Notes: generated by a model not told the origin, from the letters alone. Numbered from the stretch's first letter, positions 17,973-26,697 are shown. The stretch: 64,000 bases of DNA from Staphylococcus lloydii (GCF_015775975.1 NZ_CP064056.1:434001-498000); one strand, 5' to 3'. Program-made: numbers and translations.

Positions 17973-19019
17973 TTGGAGAGTGATTTAGATGGGGCGTACA
18001 CGACTACACTAAAACAATTGCAAGACTTTAAAGGTAAAAGCTTTTTAAAAACTTGTGATTTTTCTTATGAGGAATTAATGACATTAATAGATTTCACAGG
18101 TGAATTAAAAGAAAAGAAAAACAGAGGGATTCCACATCCATATTTAAAAGGAAAAAATTTGGCGCTACTTTTTGAAAAACCATCTACGCGTACACGTTCG
18201 GCATTCAGTGTTGCAGCTTTTGATTTAGGTGCTACTGCTGAATACTTTGGACAAGGTGATATTCATTTAGGTGCCAAAGAATCTACTGAAGACACTGCGA
18301 AGGTGTTAGGTAGAATGTATGATGGTATCGAGTTTAGAGGATTCAATCAAGCTGATGTAGAAATGTTAGCTAAATACGCGAATGTACCAGTATGGAACGG
18401 TTTAACGAATGAATGGCATCCGACACAAATGATTGCTGATTTCTTTACGTTGAAAGAAAATTGGGGCACTTTTGAAGGTAAAACTTTAACATATGTTGGA
18501 GATGCACGTAACAATGTAGCACATGATTTATTAGTAACTGGTGCAATCTTAGGTGTTAATATTAATATTGCTGCACCGAAAGCATTACAACCCCATGAGG
18601 ATATTCAACAAATAGCGCAACAATATGCACAACAATCTAAGAGTAAAATATTAATTACCGAAGATATCAAAGCGGCAGTGTATCAAACTGATGCACTTTA
18701 TACAGACGTATGGTTCTCTATGGGTGAAGATCACTCTGTATACCAACAACGTATAGAGCAGTTGTTGCCGTATCAAATAAATAGTGCGATGTTAGCCAAT
18801 ACATGTAATCCTGATATTATAGTGTTGCATTGCTTACCAGCTTTCCATGATATGAACACACAAATTGGTGCAGAAATTTTTGAAAAGTTCGGTATTACCG
18901 AAATGGAAATTAGCGATGAAGTATTCCGTGGAGATCATTCCGTAGTATTTGATCAAGCAGAGAATAGATTACATTCAATAAAATCAATTTTGTCTGTGAC
19001 GTTAGGCGATGTTTTTTAA
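17973..19019 (+). CDS. argF: Ornithine carbamoyltransferase, start region apparently frameshifted
   Basis: The body is an intact anabolic-type OTC: carbamoyl-phosphate motif S-T-R-T-R, ornithine-side H-P-T-Q, and catalytic H-C-L-P near residue 288. It converts ornithine and carbamoyl phosphate to citrulline. The start is problematic. The good Shine-Dalgarno TTGGAGAG (17973-17980) points to ATG at 17989, but that frame stops after seven codons. The OTC frame lacks an ATG; its only upstream start is a TTG at 17973 that lies inside the Shine-Dalgarno and has none of its own. One extra G in the GGGG run at 17991-17994 would join ATG to the OTC frame. Monocistronic. Confidence 0.85.
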   Translation: MESDLDGAYTTTLKQLQDFKGKSFLKTCDFSYEELMTLIDFTGELKEKKNRGIPHPYLKGKNLALLFEKPSTRTRSAFSVAAFDLGATAEYFGQGDIHLGAKESTEDTAKVLGRMYDGIEFRGFNQADVEMLAKYANVPVWNGLTNEWHPTQMIADFFTLKENWGTFEGKTLTYVGDARNNVAHDLLVTGAILGVNINIAAPKALQPHEDIQQIAQQYAQQSKSKILITEDIKAAVYQTDALYTDVWFSMGEDHSVYQQRIEQLLPYQINSAMLANTCNPDIIVLHCLPAFHDMNTQIGAEIFEKFGITEMEISDEVFRGDHSVVFDQAENRLHSIKSILSVTLGDVF

Positions 19020-19035
19020 AATTAAATAGTAAGTT

Positions 19036-19075
19036 AAAGGTAGTGTGACTTGTAAAAAGTCATGCTACTTTTTTA
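19036..19075 (+). terminator. Terminator of argF
   Basis: Imperfect stem AAAGGTAGTGTGACTT with AAGTCATGCTACTTTT, followed by T run. Confidence 0.75.
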
Positions 19076-19122
19076 TATTTCGATAAATGTTTTAATTTGA
19101 AAGTTAAAAATGTGCATCTATT

Positions 19123-19136
19123 TGTAAACGTTTACA
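19123..19136 (+). promoter_or_regulatory. Perfect palindromic CRE site
   Basis: TGTAAACGTTTACA is a perfect 14-bp palindrome matching all positions of the CcpA consensus, 44 bases before the start codon of the hydrolase gene. Its TTTACA may also serve as the -35 element, with TATAAA at 19156-19161. Confidence 0.8.
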
Positions 19137-19179
19137 TTAAAGTGTAAAATATAACTATAAATCTAAGGAGATGATAGTT

Positions 19180-20028
19180 ATGGTGAACTACAATAAGGAA
19201 CGTATGAAGATTTATGTTTTAGACAATGGTCGCATGAAGATGGATAAAAATTTAATGATTGCCAATTCGAACCAAGCTACGTTAGATCATCCAGAAGCAC
19301 CTAATGAAATGCATGAATTTCCTATTTACACTGTATTTATTGATCATCCAGAGGCAAAGATATTATTTGATACCGCATGTAATCCTAATGCTATGGGAGA
19401 AAATGGTAGATGGATTAATGCCACGCAAAAAGCATTTCCATATTTTGCCGATGAATCTTGTCATTTACCTAATAGATTAGAACAAATAGGCGTCGATCCT
19501 AAAGAAGTAGATTTTGTAGTTGCTTCACATTTGCATTTGGATCATGCAGGTTGTTTGGAGTATTTTACGAATGCAACAGTAATCGTACATGATGATGAAT
19601 TAAGCGGTACTATGAAAACTTATGCACGTAACCAACAAGAAGGTGCATATATATGGGCAGATATAGATGCGTGGATAAAAAATAATTTAACTTGGAAAAC
19701 AATTCAAAAAGAGGACGACAATATTAAACTTGTTGATGGTGTAAAAGTTTTAAACTTTGGTAGTGGTCATGCTTGGGGAATTATTGGCTTAGAAATCGAA
19801 AGTGCAGAACTAGGTACAATAATTTTAGCGTCTGATGCCATTTATACTAAAGAAAGCATGGGCAATCCACCTAAACCACCAGGCATTTTATATGATTCTA
19901 TTGGCTGGACAAAATCAGTAGAAAAAATTAAGAAACTTGCCGAAGATAAAAATGCGCAAATTTGGTTTGGACATGATGGCGAACAATTTGAAGGGTTCCG
20001 TAAATCAACAGAGGGGTATTATGAATAG
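19180..20028 (+). CDS. Metallo-beta-lactamase-fold hydrolase (AHL-lactonase-like family)
   Basis: A 282-residue zinc hydrolase. The dinuclear metal site is complete: H-L-H-L-D-H (117-122), a third histidine in G-S-G-H (near 193), bridging aspartate in A-S-D-A-I-Y (near 214) and a terminal F-G-H-D near 263. The layout matches the N-acyl homoserine lactonase/glyoxalase II branch. Staphylococci are not known for AHL signalling, so the real substrate is probably another lactone or thioester. The frame opens at 19171 right against AAGGAG, so ATG at 19180 is chosen (9-base spacing). It is followed after 44 bases by a class III-like alcohol dehydrogenase. Confidence 0.75.
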   Translation: MVNYNKERMKIYVLDNGRMKMDKNLMIANSNQATLDHPEAPNEMHEFPIYTVFIDHPEAKILFDTACNPNAMGENGRWINATQKAFPYFADESCHLPNRLEQIGVDPKEVDFVVASHLHLDHAGCLEYFTNATVIVHDDELSGTMKTYARNQQEGAYIWADIDAWIKNNLTWKTIQKEDDNIKLVDGVKVLNFGSGHAWGIIGLEIESAELGTIILASDAIYTKESMGNPPKPPGILYDSIGWTKSVEKIKKLAEDKNAQIWFGHDGEQFEGFRKSTEGYYE

Positions 20029-20072
20029 TAATATCCGTTTTTATTAATGTGTGAAAAAGGGAGAGATTAACT

Positions 20073-21206
20073 ATGAAGACAAGAGCAGCAGTGTTACACG
20101 AAATGGGTGCCACTACGCCTTATTCAGAAAGTAAGCCATTGACCATTGAAACATTAGATTTATCTGAACCACAAGAAAATGAAGTGTTAATCAAAATTAA
20201 GGCGACGGGTTTATGTCATTCAGACTTATCAGTGATAAATGGTAGTAGACCAAGACCTATGCCGATGGTATTAGGGCATGAAGCGGCTGGTGAAATTGTT
20301 CAAATAGGTGACCGAGTGACTGACTATGAAATTGGAGACCATGTAGTTTGTACATTTATTCCAAGTTGTGGTCACTGTATTCCATGTAAAGAAGGAAGAC
20401 CCGCTTTGTGTGAAACGGGGGCAGCGTCAAATGCCACAGGTGAAATGATAGAAGGTGGCTATCGTTTACAATCTGAAAAAGATGATGTCATGCATCATTT
20501 ATTAGGCGTAGCTGGATTTTCTGACTATGCTGTAGTTTCAACTAATTCTATTGTGAAAGTAGATAAAGACATTCCGTTTGAAAAGGTAGCAATTTTTGGG
20601 TGTGCCGTTATTACAGGTATTGGAGCAGTGATTAATACAGCCCGAGTTCGTTCAGGGAGTACCGTCGCCGTAATAGGTTTAGGTGGTATAGGATTAAATG
20701 CGATTATGGGTGCAAAATTAGCCGGTGCAAGTGAAATTATAGCTTTAGATATTAATGAAGATAAATTTGATTTGGCTAAAAAACTAGGTGCTACTGCAGT
20801 ATTTAACTCAAGCGATGATAATATTGTTGAAGCAGTTAAAGATTATGTACAAGGTGGGGTAGATTTTGCGTTCGAAACAGCTGGTGTAGTACCTGCCATG
20901 GACGTCGCCTACAAAATAACAAAAAGAGGCGGTACAACGACATCTACAGGGCTACCAGACCCGAAACATGAATTTGCATTTCCGCAAGTTACATTGGCAG
21001 CGGAAGAAAGAACGATTAAAGGTTCGTATGTAGGAAGTTGTGTACCAGACAGAGACATCCCACATTTTATTAAGTTATATAAACAAGGACGTTTACCAGT
21101 AGATGAATTACTCACGGATACATTGTCACTCGATGATATTAATGAAGGTTTTGATCGTTTGGCTCGAGGTGAAGCGGCACGTTTGGTCGTGACAATGGAT
21201 AATTAA
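20073..21206 (+). CDS. Zinc-dependent alcohol dehydrogenase, class III-like (MDR)
   Basis: A 377-residue medium-chain dehydrogenase. Catalytic zinc ligands are C48, H69-E70 and C177 (in I-F-G-C-A-V-I-T-G-I-G, a class III hallmark). Structural zinc ligands are C99, C102, C105 and C113. The NAD fold has G-L-G-G-I-G (202-207) and D226 at the end of the second strand, favouring NAD. Class III enzymes oxidise S-hydroxymethyl thiol adducts of formaldehyde; staphylococci use bacillithiol in place of glutathione. With the thiolesterase-like hydrolase upstream this could be a two-step thiol-dependent aldehyde pathway, but a simple alcohol or polyol substrate is equally possible. Start ATG after GGGAGAG. 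Confidence 0.75.
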   Translation: MKTRAAVLHEMGATTPYSESKPLTIETLDLSEPQENEVLIKIKATGLCHSDLSVINGSRPRPMPMVLGHEAAGEIVQIGDRVTDYEIGDHVVCTFIPSCGHCIPCKEGRPALCETGAASNATGEMIEGGYRLQSEKDDVMHHLLGVAGFSDYAVVSTNSIVKVDKDIPFEKVAIFGCAVITGIGAVINTARVRSGSTVAVIGLGGIGLNAIMGAKLAGASEIIALDINEDKFDLAKKLGATAVFNSSDDNIVEAVKDYVQGGVDFAFETAGVVPAMDVAYKITKRGGTTTSTGLPDPKHEFAFPQVTLAAEERTIKGSYVGSCVPDRDIPHFIKLYKQGRLPVDELLTDTLSLDDINEGFDRLARGEAARLVVTMDN

Positions 21207-21215
21207 TATATCAAG

Positions 21216-21244
21216 ACGTTATCACATGGTGGTAACGTTTTTTT
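21216..21244 (+). terminator. Terminator of hydrolase-ADH operon
   Basis: 10-bp stem (21216-21225 with 21229-21238), 3-base loop, then T run. Confidence 0.85.
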
Positions 21245-21266
21245 ATTGCGAAAAGCTAATGTATTC

Positions 21267-21311
21267 AAATGTAAACTAAATTTTATTTTAGGTTTACATT
21301 TATGCTATAAT
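21267..21311 (+). promoter_or_regulatory. BirA-type operator and promoter of bioB
   Basis: Perfect 10-bp inverted repeat AAATGTAAAC (21267-21276) and GTTTACATTT (21292-21301) separated by 15 bases, the architecture of biotin repressor BirA operators. TATAAT at 21306-21311 places it over the promoter. Confidence 0.75.
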
Positions 21312-21337
21312 CTATATATCTTAAAGGGGGAAGGTAT

Positions 21338-22324
21338 ATGAATTTAGCTGATAATATTTTAGCAGGAGGACAGTTAACAAAGGCACAGGCCTACGATATT
21401 TATACTAATAATGATATCGATACAATGGAGCTAGTAAATGAAGCATATAAATTGAGACATCACTATTATGGTAAAAAAGTGAAATTAAATATGATTTTAA
21501 ATGCCAAAAGTGGCATATGCCCTGAAGATTGTGGGTACTGTGGTCAGTCTAGAGATATGAAACATAAAGAACGTTACGCTTTAGTTTCTCAAGAAGAAAT
21601 AGAAAAAGGGGCGGCGGCAGCTGATGAAAATAATATTGGTACTTATTGTATCGTAATGAGTGGTAGAGGGCCGAGCAATAAAGAAGTAGACCATATCTCA
21701 CGTACAGTAGAAAATATTAAACACAATCATCCGCAACTTAAAATTTGTGCATGTTTAGGGTTAGCTAATGAACAACAAGCGGCACAACTTAAGGCTGCTG
21801 GCGTAGACCGTTACAATCATAACCTTAATACGAGCGAACGTTACCACGGTGAAGTCGTTTCGACGCATACATACGAACAGCGTGTGAATACTGTTGAGGT
21901 CATGAAACAGAATAATATATCTCCTTGCTCAGGTGTGATTTGTGGCATGGGAGAAACAGATGAAGATAGAATTGATATGGCTTTTGCTTTAAAAGAAATC
22001 GATGCTGATAGCATACCAATCAACTTCCTACACCCAATTAAAGGGACAAAATTTGGAACTATGGATGAACTTACACCAATGATTTGCTTACGTATATTGG
22101 CGATGTTTAGATTAATTAATCCGACGAAAGAAATTCGTATTGCAGGTGGCAGAGAAGTGAATTTACGCTCCTTACAATCAACAGCTTTATTAGTCGCTAA
22201 TTCAATCTTCGTGGGTGATTATTTAATTACCGGTGGTCAACCGAATAAGTTGGATTACGATATGATTCAAGATATGGGGTTTGAGATTGATTATGGTTTT
22301 AATGAATTAGCACAACAAAAATAA
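21338..22324 (+). CDS. bioB: Biotin synthase
   Basis: A 328-residue radical SAM enzyme inserting sulfur into dethiobiotin. The [4Fe-4S]/SAM motif is C-P-E-D-C-G-Y-C (C61, C65, C68). Other family motifs are Y-N-H-N-L-N-T-S near residues 158-165, and a C-x-G-x-I-C-G-M-G-E segment near 198-205. RBS GGGGGAAGG precedes the ATG. It stands alone: no bioA, bioD or bioF is in the window, although they are commonly clustered with bioB. Control by BirA is inferred from the palindromic operator. Confidence 0.95.
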   Translation: MNLADNILAGGQLTKAQAYDIYTNNDIDTMELVNEAYKLRHHYYGKKVKLNMILNAKSGICPEDCGYCGQSRDMKHKERYALVSQEEIEKGAAAADENNIGTYCIVMSGRGPSNKEVDHISRTVENIKHNHPQLKICACLGLANEQQAAQLKAAGVDRYNHNLNTSERYHGEVVSTHTYEQRVNTVEVMKQNNISPCSGVICGMGETDEDRIDMAFALKEIDADSIPINFLHPIKGTKFGTMDELTPMICLRILAMFRLINPTKEIRIAGGREVNLRSLQSTALLVANSIFVGDYLITGGQPNKLDYDMIQDMGFEIDYGFNELAQQK

Positions 22325-22325
22325 T

Positions 22326-22370
22326 AAAAAAGTAGCTTATCGAATAGAGTATTCGTTAAGCTACTTTTTT
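22326..22370. terminator. Bidirectional terminator between bioB and ROK regulator
   Basis: Stem AAAAAAGTAGCTTA with TAAGCTACTTTTTT, T runs on both strands. The two genes converge here. Confidence 0.85.
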
Positions 22371-22372
22371 AT

Positions 22373-23569
22373 TTATTGGGACCAAATCAATGAATGGTAC
22401 AATGCTAGGGCTGCTGCGCCACGCGCCCCATTCGTTACTTCATAAGGAATGATATCAAAATCAATTTCCGGTAAACCTTGATATAAATTTTTGTAACTTA
22501 AATACTCAGTCAAAATTTGGTGTGTAATCATTTCGTTAAATAAAGGGCCGTGTAAATAGATTTTTGAAGTATCAATCAGCATCGATAAATTATTCAAAGT
22601 AACGACGACCGCATTAATAGCTTCTTCGATGATTTCTGATATAGCTGTATCGCCTAATCTATATGCTTCAGCAATTTTAGGCAGTGTTATATCAGCAGGA
22701 TTAGCGACGATTTTCTTTAAAATCGAATGCGGGTTTTGATTATAACTACGTTGCGCTTTTTTCATTATGTTGAAACCACCTAAGTAATTTTGTAAGCAAC
22801 CAAATCTGCCGCATTCACATTGCTCCCCGTCAGGATAGACGATAGTATGGCCGATTTCACCTACAGAGAAATTATTATTTCCATATAAACTTTCGTTATA
22901 AATACTAGATGAAAAAATACCTTGTACGGCATGGAAAAATACAAAATTTTCTCCTTTATTAGTTGTAGAGATGAGATGTTCATGCAGACTCATGCAATGT
23001 ACATTATTTTCTAAAAATAGTGGTATTGCTGCTTCATTAATTAAGCGACTTAGATCAAACTTTTGCCATTCAGATGAAGAAGCAATGCGTTGATTTTGTT
23101 TATCGAAATGTCCGGGTATGGCGATACCTGCCGCTCGAATATTGAAAGAGTGATAGTTTGTTAAACAATTATTTAGTACAGCTAACAAGTAATTTATGGT
23201 CTCATCATTAGTGAAATTTAAAATTTCAACTTTGTGGTGTTGTTTAGTTATAAGCTCACCGGCATTATTTATTAAATATAATGTTAAAAAATGACGAGAC
23301 AATTCAATGCCAATATAATAACTATGATTATTAGTAATTGATAACGTTACTTTTTTGCGACCTGAACGTTTTTTTGATTTAGAATCGTTGTCCGTTAAAC
23401 TATTAGCTTCAATTATGCCTTCGTTTATAAGCTCCCCAGTTACTGCCGTTGTCGTAGCTGGCGTGATTCCAGTATTATGTGCGATATCTTTTCGTGATAT
23501 GGGACCACGTAAATATAATTCAGTTAAAATTTTTCCGCGAATCTCTTTTTGTTTGTCAGTCATAGTCAT
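22373..23569 (-). CDS. ROK family transcriptional repressor (XylR/NagC-like)
   Basis: A 398-residue protein with an N-terminal winged helix-turn-helix (G-P-I-S-R-K-D-I-A-H-N-T-G-I-T near residues 22-36) followed by a ROK sugar-kinase-like domain. The ROK signature is G-E-I-G-H-T with zinc-binding C-E-C-G-R-F-G-C-L-Q near residues 250-261. The acidic catalytic D of ROK kinases (D-x-N/T-D-A) is replaced by L-E-N-N-V-H-C-M-S, consistent with a sensor rather than a kinase. It is divergent from the PTS operon and the shared region has a large palindrome over the PTS promoter, so it likely represses that operon and responds to its sugar. Confidence 0.85.
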   Translation of the reverse strand: MTMTDKQKEIRGKILTELYLRGPISRKDIAHNTGITPATTTAVTGELINEGIIEANSLTDNDSKSKKRSGRKKVTLSITNNHSYYIGIELSRHFLTLYLINNAGELITKQHHKVEILNFTNDETINYLLAVLNNCLTNYHSFNIRAAGIAIPGHFDKQNQRIASSSEWQKFDLSRLINEAAIPLFLENNVHCMSLHEHLISTTNKGENFVFFHAVQGIFSSSIYNESLYGNNNFSVGEIGHTIVYPDGEQCECGRFGCLQNYLGGFNIMKKAQRSYNQNPHSILKKIVANPADITLPKIAEAYRLGDTAISEIIEEAINAVVVTLNNLSMLIDTSKIYLHGPLFNEMITHQILTEYLSYKNLYQGLPEIDFDIIPYEVTNGARGAAALALYHSLIWSQ

Positions 23570-23629
23570 AAAAACCCCACCATTATTGTATCGATATAGT
23601 TATTAAGATTATAACAGGATAATTGAACA

Positions 23630-23684
23630 TTGACACTTAATTAATTATAAAATATAATTAATTAAACTTATGAAATCGCTTACA
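23630..23684 (+). promoter_or_regulatory. PTS operon promoter with ROK operator and CRE
   Basis: TTGACA (23630-23635), 17 bases, TATAAT (23653-23658): a full consensus promoter. A 12-bp perfect inverted repeat, TTAATTAATTAT (23637-23648) and ATAATTAATTAA (23654-23665), covers the spacer and -10. Immediately downstream TGAAATCGCTTACA (23671-23684) matches every position of the CRE consensus. Double repression by the ROK protein and CcpA is inferred. Confidence 0.75.
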
Positions 23685-23703
23685 TAAAGTGGAGGTGTAT
23701 AGA

Positions 23704-25032
23704 ATGAGTAAATTTAATGATGCATTAGAGAAACATCTGCTTCCGGTAGCTTCTAAAATAGGGTCGAATAAAATATTAATATCATTGCGTGACGGTATTA
23801 TCGTAGCAATGCCATTAATTATTATTGGTTCTATCTTTTTAGTCATTAGCGGTATTGCTATTCCGGGGTGGATAGAATGGTTAACGTCTACGGGGATTTT
23901 AGAGTATTTAACAAAAGCAGTAAACGGAACCTTTGGGTTGATGGGATTAGTAGCTTGTTTTGGAGTGGCACATAGTATCGCCAAGCAATATAATACTGAT
24001 GGCGTATCGGCTGGGATAATTTCCATGGCTGCATTTTTAGTCGTTACACCTAATGTAATGACAGGCGGCAAAAATCCAGAAGAAGCGATTCCACAAATTT
24101 ATATGGGAAGTCAGGGGTTATTTGTTGCTTTAATTATTGGTATTATTTCGGGACTTATTTTCCAATGGTTTATAAATAGAGACATCAAAATCAAGATGCC
24201 TGACCAAGTACCGCCAGCAGTTGCTAAAAGTTTTAGTGCCTTAATTCCTGGGGCAGTCATTATTATTTTATGGTTATGTGTTTATGTGGCGTTAGATTTA
24301 TTACCTTTTGGAAACATCCACAAATTGATTATTAACACGCTGGGTGTGCCGTTAAGCTTCTTAGGCGGCTCGCTGATAGGAACAATTATCTTAGTAGGTC
24401 TTAATAGTATGTTTTGGTTTGTCGGCATACATGGTGCGAACGTCGTAAATGCTGTTATGCAACCGATTTGGTTAAAAAACATTGATGAGAATCGTTTAGC
24501 ATATCAAGCAGATCCAAACGGAGATTTACCACATATTATTACCCAACCTTTTATCGATAACTTTGTGTTTATGGGTGGTAGTGGTTCGACAATAGGGCTC
24601 ATTGTAGTAATAAGCATACTCGCGTTAAAACACCGTGCAAGTAAAGTGACAAAAATGATGGCACCATTAACATTTATACCGGGTTTATTTAATATTAATG
24701 AACCTACGATGTTCGGAATACCTGTTGTATTAAATATCAGACTTATCTTGCCGTTTGTTTTAGCACCTATGATTAATGCGACGATAACTTATACTGCGAT
24801 GTCGACAGGTTTGGTACATCTAACGAATGGGACGGCAATGCCATGGACAATGCCACCCATTTTAAGTGGCTTTTTAGCGACAGGTCACATTAGTGGTTCG
24901 CTCGTACAAATTGCCTGTATTATTATTGATATTTTATTATATTATCCATTTTATCGTGCGATGGAAAAATACAATATTATAGCTGAACAAGAAGAACAAA
25001 ACAAAGTATCTGAAGAACATGAAACCAATTAA
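23704..25032 (+). CDS. PTS EIIC, lactose/cellobiose family
   Basis: A 442-residue membrane permease of the phosphotransferase system. The N-terminus (MSKFNDALEKHLLPVASKIG) and the following L-R-D-G-I-I-V-A-M-P-L-I-I-I-G-S-I-F-L are typical of CelB/ChbC proteins. About 8-10 membrane segments follow, with F-N-I-N-E-P-x-M-F-G-x-P near residues 331-342, the conserved sugar-binding region. ATG at 23704 follows GTGGAGGTG; the longer frame at 23689 overlaps it. It works with EIIB and EIIA 1-1.5 kb downstream. Substrate is likely a beta-glucoside or diacetylchitobiose-like disaccharide, not determined. Confidence 0.85.
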   Translation: MSKFNDALEKHLLPVASKIGSNKILISLRDGIIVAMPLIIIGSIFLVISGIAIPGWIEWLTSTGILEYLTKAVNGTFGLMGLVACFGVAHSIAKQYNTDGVSAGIISMAAFLVVTPNVMTGGKNPEEAIPQIYMGSQGLFVALIIGIISGLIFQWFINRDIKIKMPDQVPPAVAKSFSALIPGAVIIILWLCVYVALDLLPFGNIHKLIINTLGVPLSFLGGSLIGTIILVGLNSMFWFVGIHGANVVNAVMQPIWLKNIDENRLAYQADPNGDLPHIITQPFIDNFVFMGGSGSTIGLIVVISILALKHRASKVTKMMAPLTFIPGLFNINEPTMFGIPVVLNIRLILPFVLAPMINATITYTAMSTGLVHLTNGTAMPWTMPPILSGFLATGHISGSLVQIACIIIDILLYYPFYRAMEKYNIIAEQEEQNKVSEEHETN

Positions 25033-25056
25033 GTTAAATTCTAGGAGGCTATTACA

Positions 25057-25953
25057 ATGGTAAAAAGATTAATAAGCGCAAATGCATCGGAAATTTTACA
25101 GATGTCACCTACAGAATTGAAGCAAAGTATTAAAGCCAGTGACGGTAGGGTTATTTTGGCAGAAAATGTTGTGACGAGAACGCCTGTCATACCAGATATT
25201 ACAAATGCTGAGTTATCTCGGGCTTTTGGAGCGGATTTAATTTTATTAAATGGGTTAGATGCCTTAGAACCAAAAGTAGTTAACGTCGATGAAAATAAAC
25301 AGGTAGTAAAAGAATTAAAGCATTTAGTAGCGCGTCCAATTGGCGTTAACCTTGAACCAGTAGATGAAGTAGCAAATATGGCGGAAGAAAAGTTAAATAT
25401 AGCTGAAGGCCGTCAAGCTAACACGAAAACTGTACAAGCTATTGAGCAATTAGGTTTAAATTTTGTTTGCATGACAGGTAACCCAGGTACAGGTGTCACA
25501 AATGAAAAAATAGTAGGAGCAATAGAAAATACACATAAACATTTTTCAGGACTTATTATAGCGGGAAAAATGCACAGTGCAGGTGTCGATGAACCGGTAA
25601 TTACGACAGAATACGTAGAAAAATTTATTAATGCTGGCGCAGACATCATTCTCGTCCCTTCAATTGGTACGGTGCCTGGCTTTGATGAACATCAACTTAA
25701 AGAAGTAGTGAAAGCAGTTCATCATAATGGTGGCCTCGTGATGTCAGCAATTGGTACGAGTCAAGAAAGTTCTGATCCTAGTACAATTAGGGATTTTGCT
25801 ATTAGAAATAAGATTTGTGGAGTGGATATTCAACATATTGGTGACGCTGGTTATGGTGGATTGGCTCCAGTGGATAATATTTTTGAAATGAGCAAAGCAA
25901 TACGAGGACAAAGACACACAGTTTCCATGGTGGCACGTTCTATTAATAGATAA
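25057..25953 (+). CDS. Unknown TIM-barrel-like protein of a PTS operon (DUF7916-like)
   Basis: A 298-residue soluble protein between EIIC and EIIB. It has a barrel-like strand rhythm: I-P-D-I-T-N-A-E-L near 48-56, G-A-D-L-I-L-L-N-G near 62-70, R-P-I-G-V-N-L-E-P near 94-102, F-V-C-M-T-G-N-P-G-T-G-V near 135-146, G-A-D-I-I-L-V-P-S-I-G-T near 197-208, and a phosphate-site-like G-D-A-G-Y-G-G-L near 266-273. Homologues in Firmicute PTS operons are often annotated as hydrolase-like or as a DUF; I believe DUF7916, from memory. A phosphosugar-processing role is inferred from operon position alone. RBS TAGGAGG. Confidence 0.55.
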   Translation: MVKRLISANASEILQMSPTELKQSIKASDGRVILAENVVTRTPVIPDITNAELSRAFGADLILLNGLDALEPKVVNVDENKQVVKELKHLVARPIGVNLEPVDEVANMAEEKLNIAEGRQANTKTVQAIEQLGLNFVCMTGNPGTGVTNEKIVGAIENTHKHFSGLIIAGKMHSAGVDEPVITTEYVEKFINAGADIILVPSIGTVPGFDEHQLKEVVKAVHHNGGLVMSAIGTSQESSDPSTIRDFAIRNKICGVDIQHIGDAGYGGLAPVDNIFEMSKAIRGQRHTVSMVARSINR

Positions 25954-25967
25954 AGGATGGGATGAAT

Positions 25968-26288
25968 ATGGCTAGTAAAACAATAATGTTAGTATGCGCC
26001 GCGGGCATGAGTACAAGTATGTTAGTGAAGAAAATGGAAGAAGCAGCAAATAACAAAGGGTTAGAGCGTGAAATATTTGCGGTTTCTACTACTGATGCAG
26101 ATGATCATATAAATAATGAAGATATAGATGTCTTGTTGTTAGGACCTCAAGTAAGATATAAAAAAGATGAATTTGAACAAAGAGCAAGTGGTCATAATAT
26201 TCCAGTCGAAGTTATACCGATGACAGATTACGGCACGATGAACGGAGAAAATGTTATTAAATTAGCAGAACAATTGATGTCTGAATAA
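25968..26288 (+). CDS. PTS EIIB, lactose/cellobiose family
   Basis: A protein of about 106 residues with the phosphocysteine loop V-C-A-A-G-M-S-T-S near residues 10-18; the cysteine accepts phosphate from EIIA. The later V-L-L-L-G-P-Q-V-R strand is a family feature. ATG at 25968 is 10 bases from AAAGGA and preferred over ATG at 25962. It sits between the unknown barrel protein and EIIA, with only a few bases between genes. Confidence 0.85.
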   Translation: MASKTIMLVCAAGMSTSMLVKKMEEAANNKGLEREIFAVSTTDADDHINNEDIDVLLLGPQVRYKKDEFEQRASGHNIPVEVIPMTDYGTMNGENVIKLAEQLMSE

Positions 26289-26301
26289 GGTGGTGTTTAA
26301 A

Positions 26302-26619
26302 TTGGAAGAAAACAAAATGACGGAACAAGCAATGTCATTAATCGCATTTGGTGGTGATGCCAAAAGCAGTGCAATGGAAGCAATTTATGCTGCAAAAAAA
26401 GGTGATTTTGCCAGTGCGGAACAAAAAGTGGAACAAGCACAACGGTCACTAACAGAAGCGCATCAAATTCAAACTACTATGTTAACTGAAGAAGCTCAAG
26501 GTAATCATCAAGAACTTACTTTATTAACGGTGCACAGTCAAGACCACTTAATGACAGCCATCGCCTTCAATGACATTGCTAAAGAAATGATTGATTTATA
26601 TAAAGAAGTCAAAGGATAA
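26302..26619 (+). CDS. PTS EIIA, lactose/cellobiose family
   Basis: A 105-residue all-helical phosphocarrier. The active histidine lies in L-L-T-V-H-S-Q-D-H-L-M-T-A near residues 74-86. The A-F-G-G-D-A-K-S-S-A-M-E-A-I segment near residue 13 is typical of the family. TTG at 26302 is 8 bases after AAGGTGG, so it is preferred over the GTG at 26290. Last gene of the EIIC-barrel-EIIB-EIIA operon. No phospho-beta-glycosidase follows. Confidence 0.85.
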   Translation: MEENKMTEQAMSLIAFGGDAKSSAMEAIYAAKKGDFASAEQKVEQAQRSLTEAHQIQTTMLTEEAQGNHQELTLLTVHSQDHLMTAIAFNDIAKEMIDLYKEVKG

Positions 26620-26663
26620 ATTTAAATATTTAATGTTTTATATAAGTAACGTTATACATTTAC

Positions 26664-26697
26664 AAGGTAATGACTATCTATGTCATTGCCTTTTTTA
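26664..26697 (+). terminator. Terminator of cellobiose-class PTS operon
   Basis: Stem AAGGTAATGAC (26664-26674) with GTCATTGCCTT (26682-26692), then T run. Confidence 0.85.
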
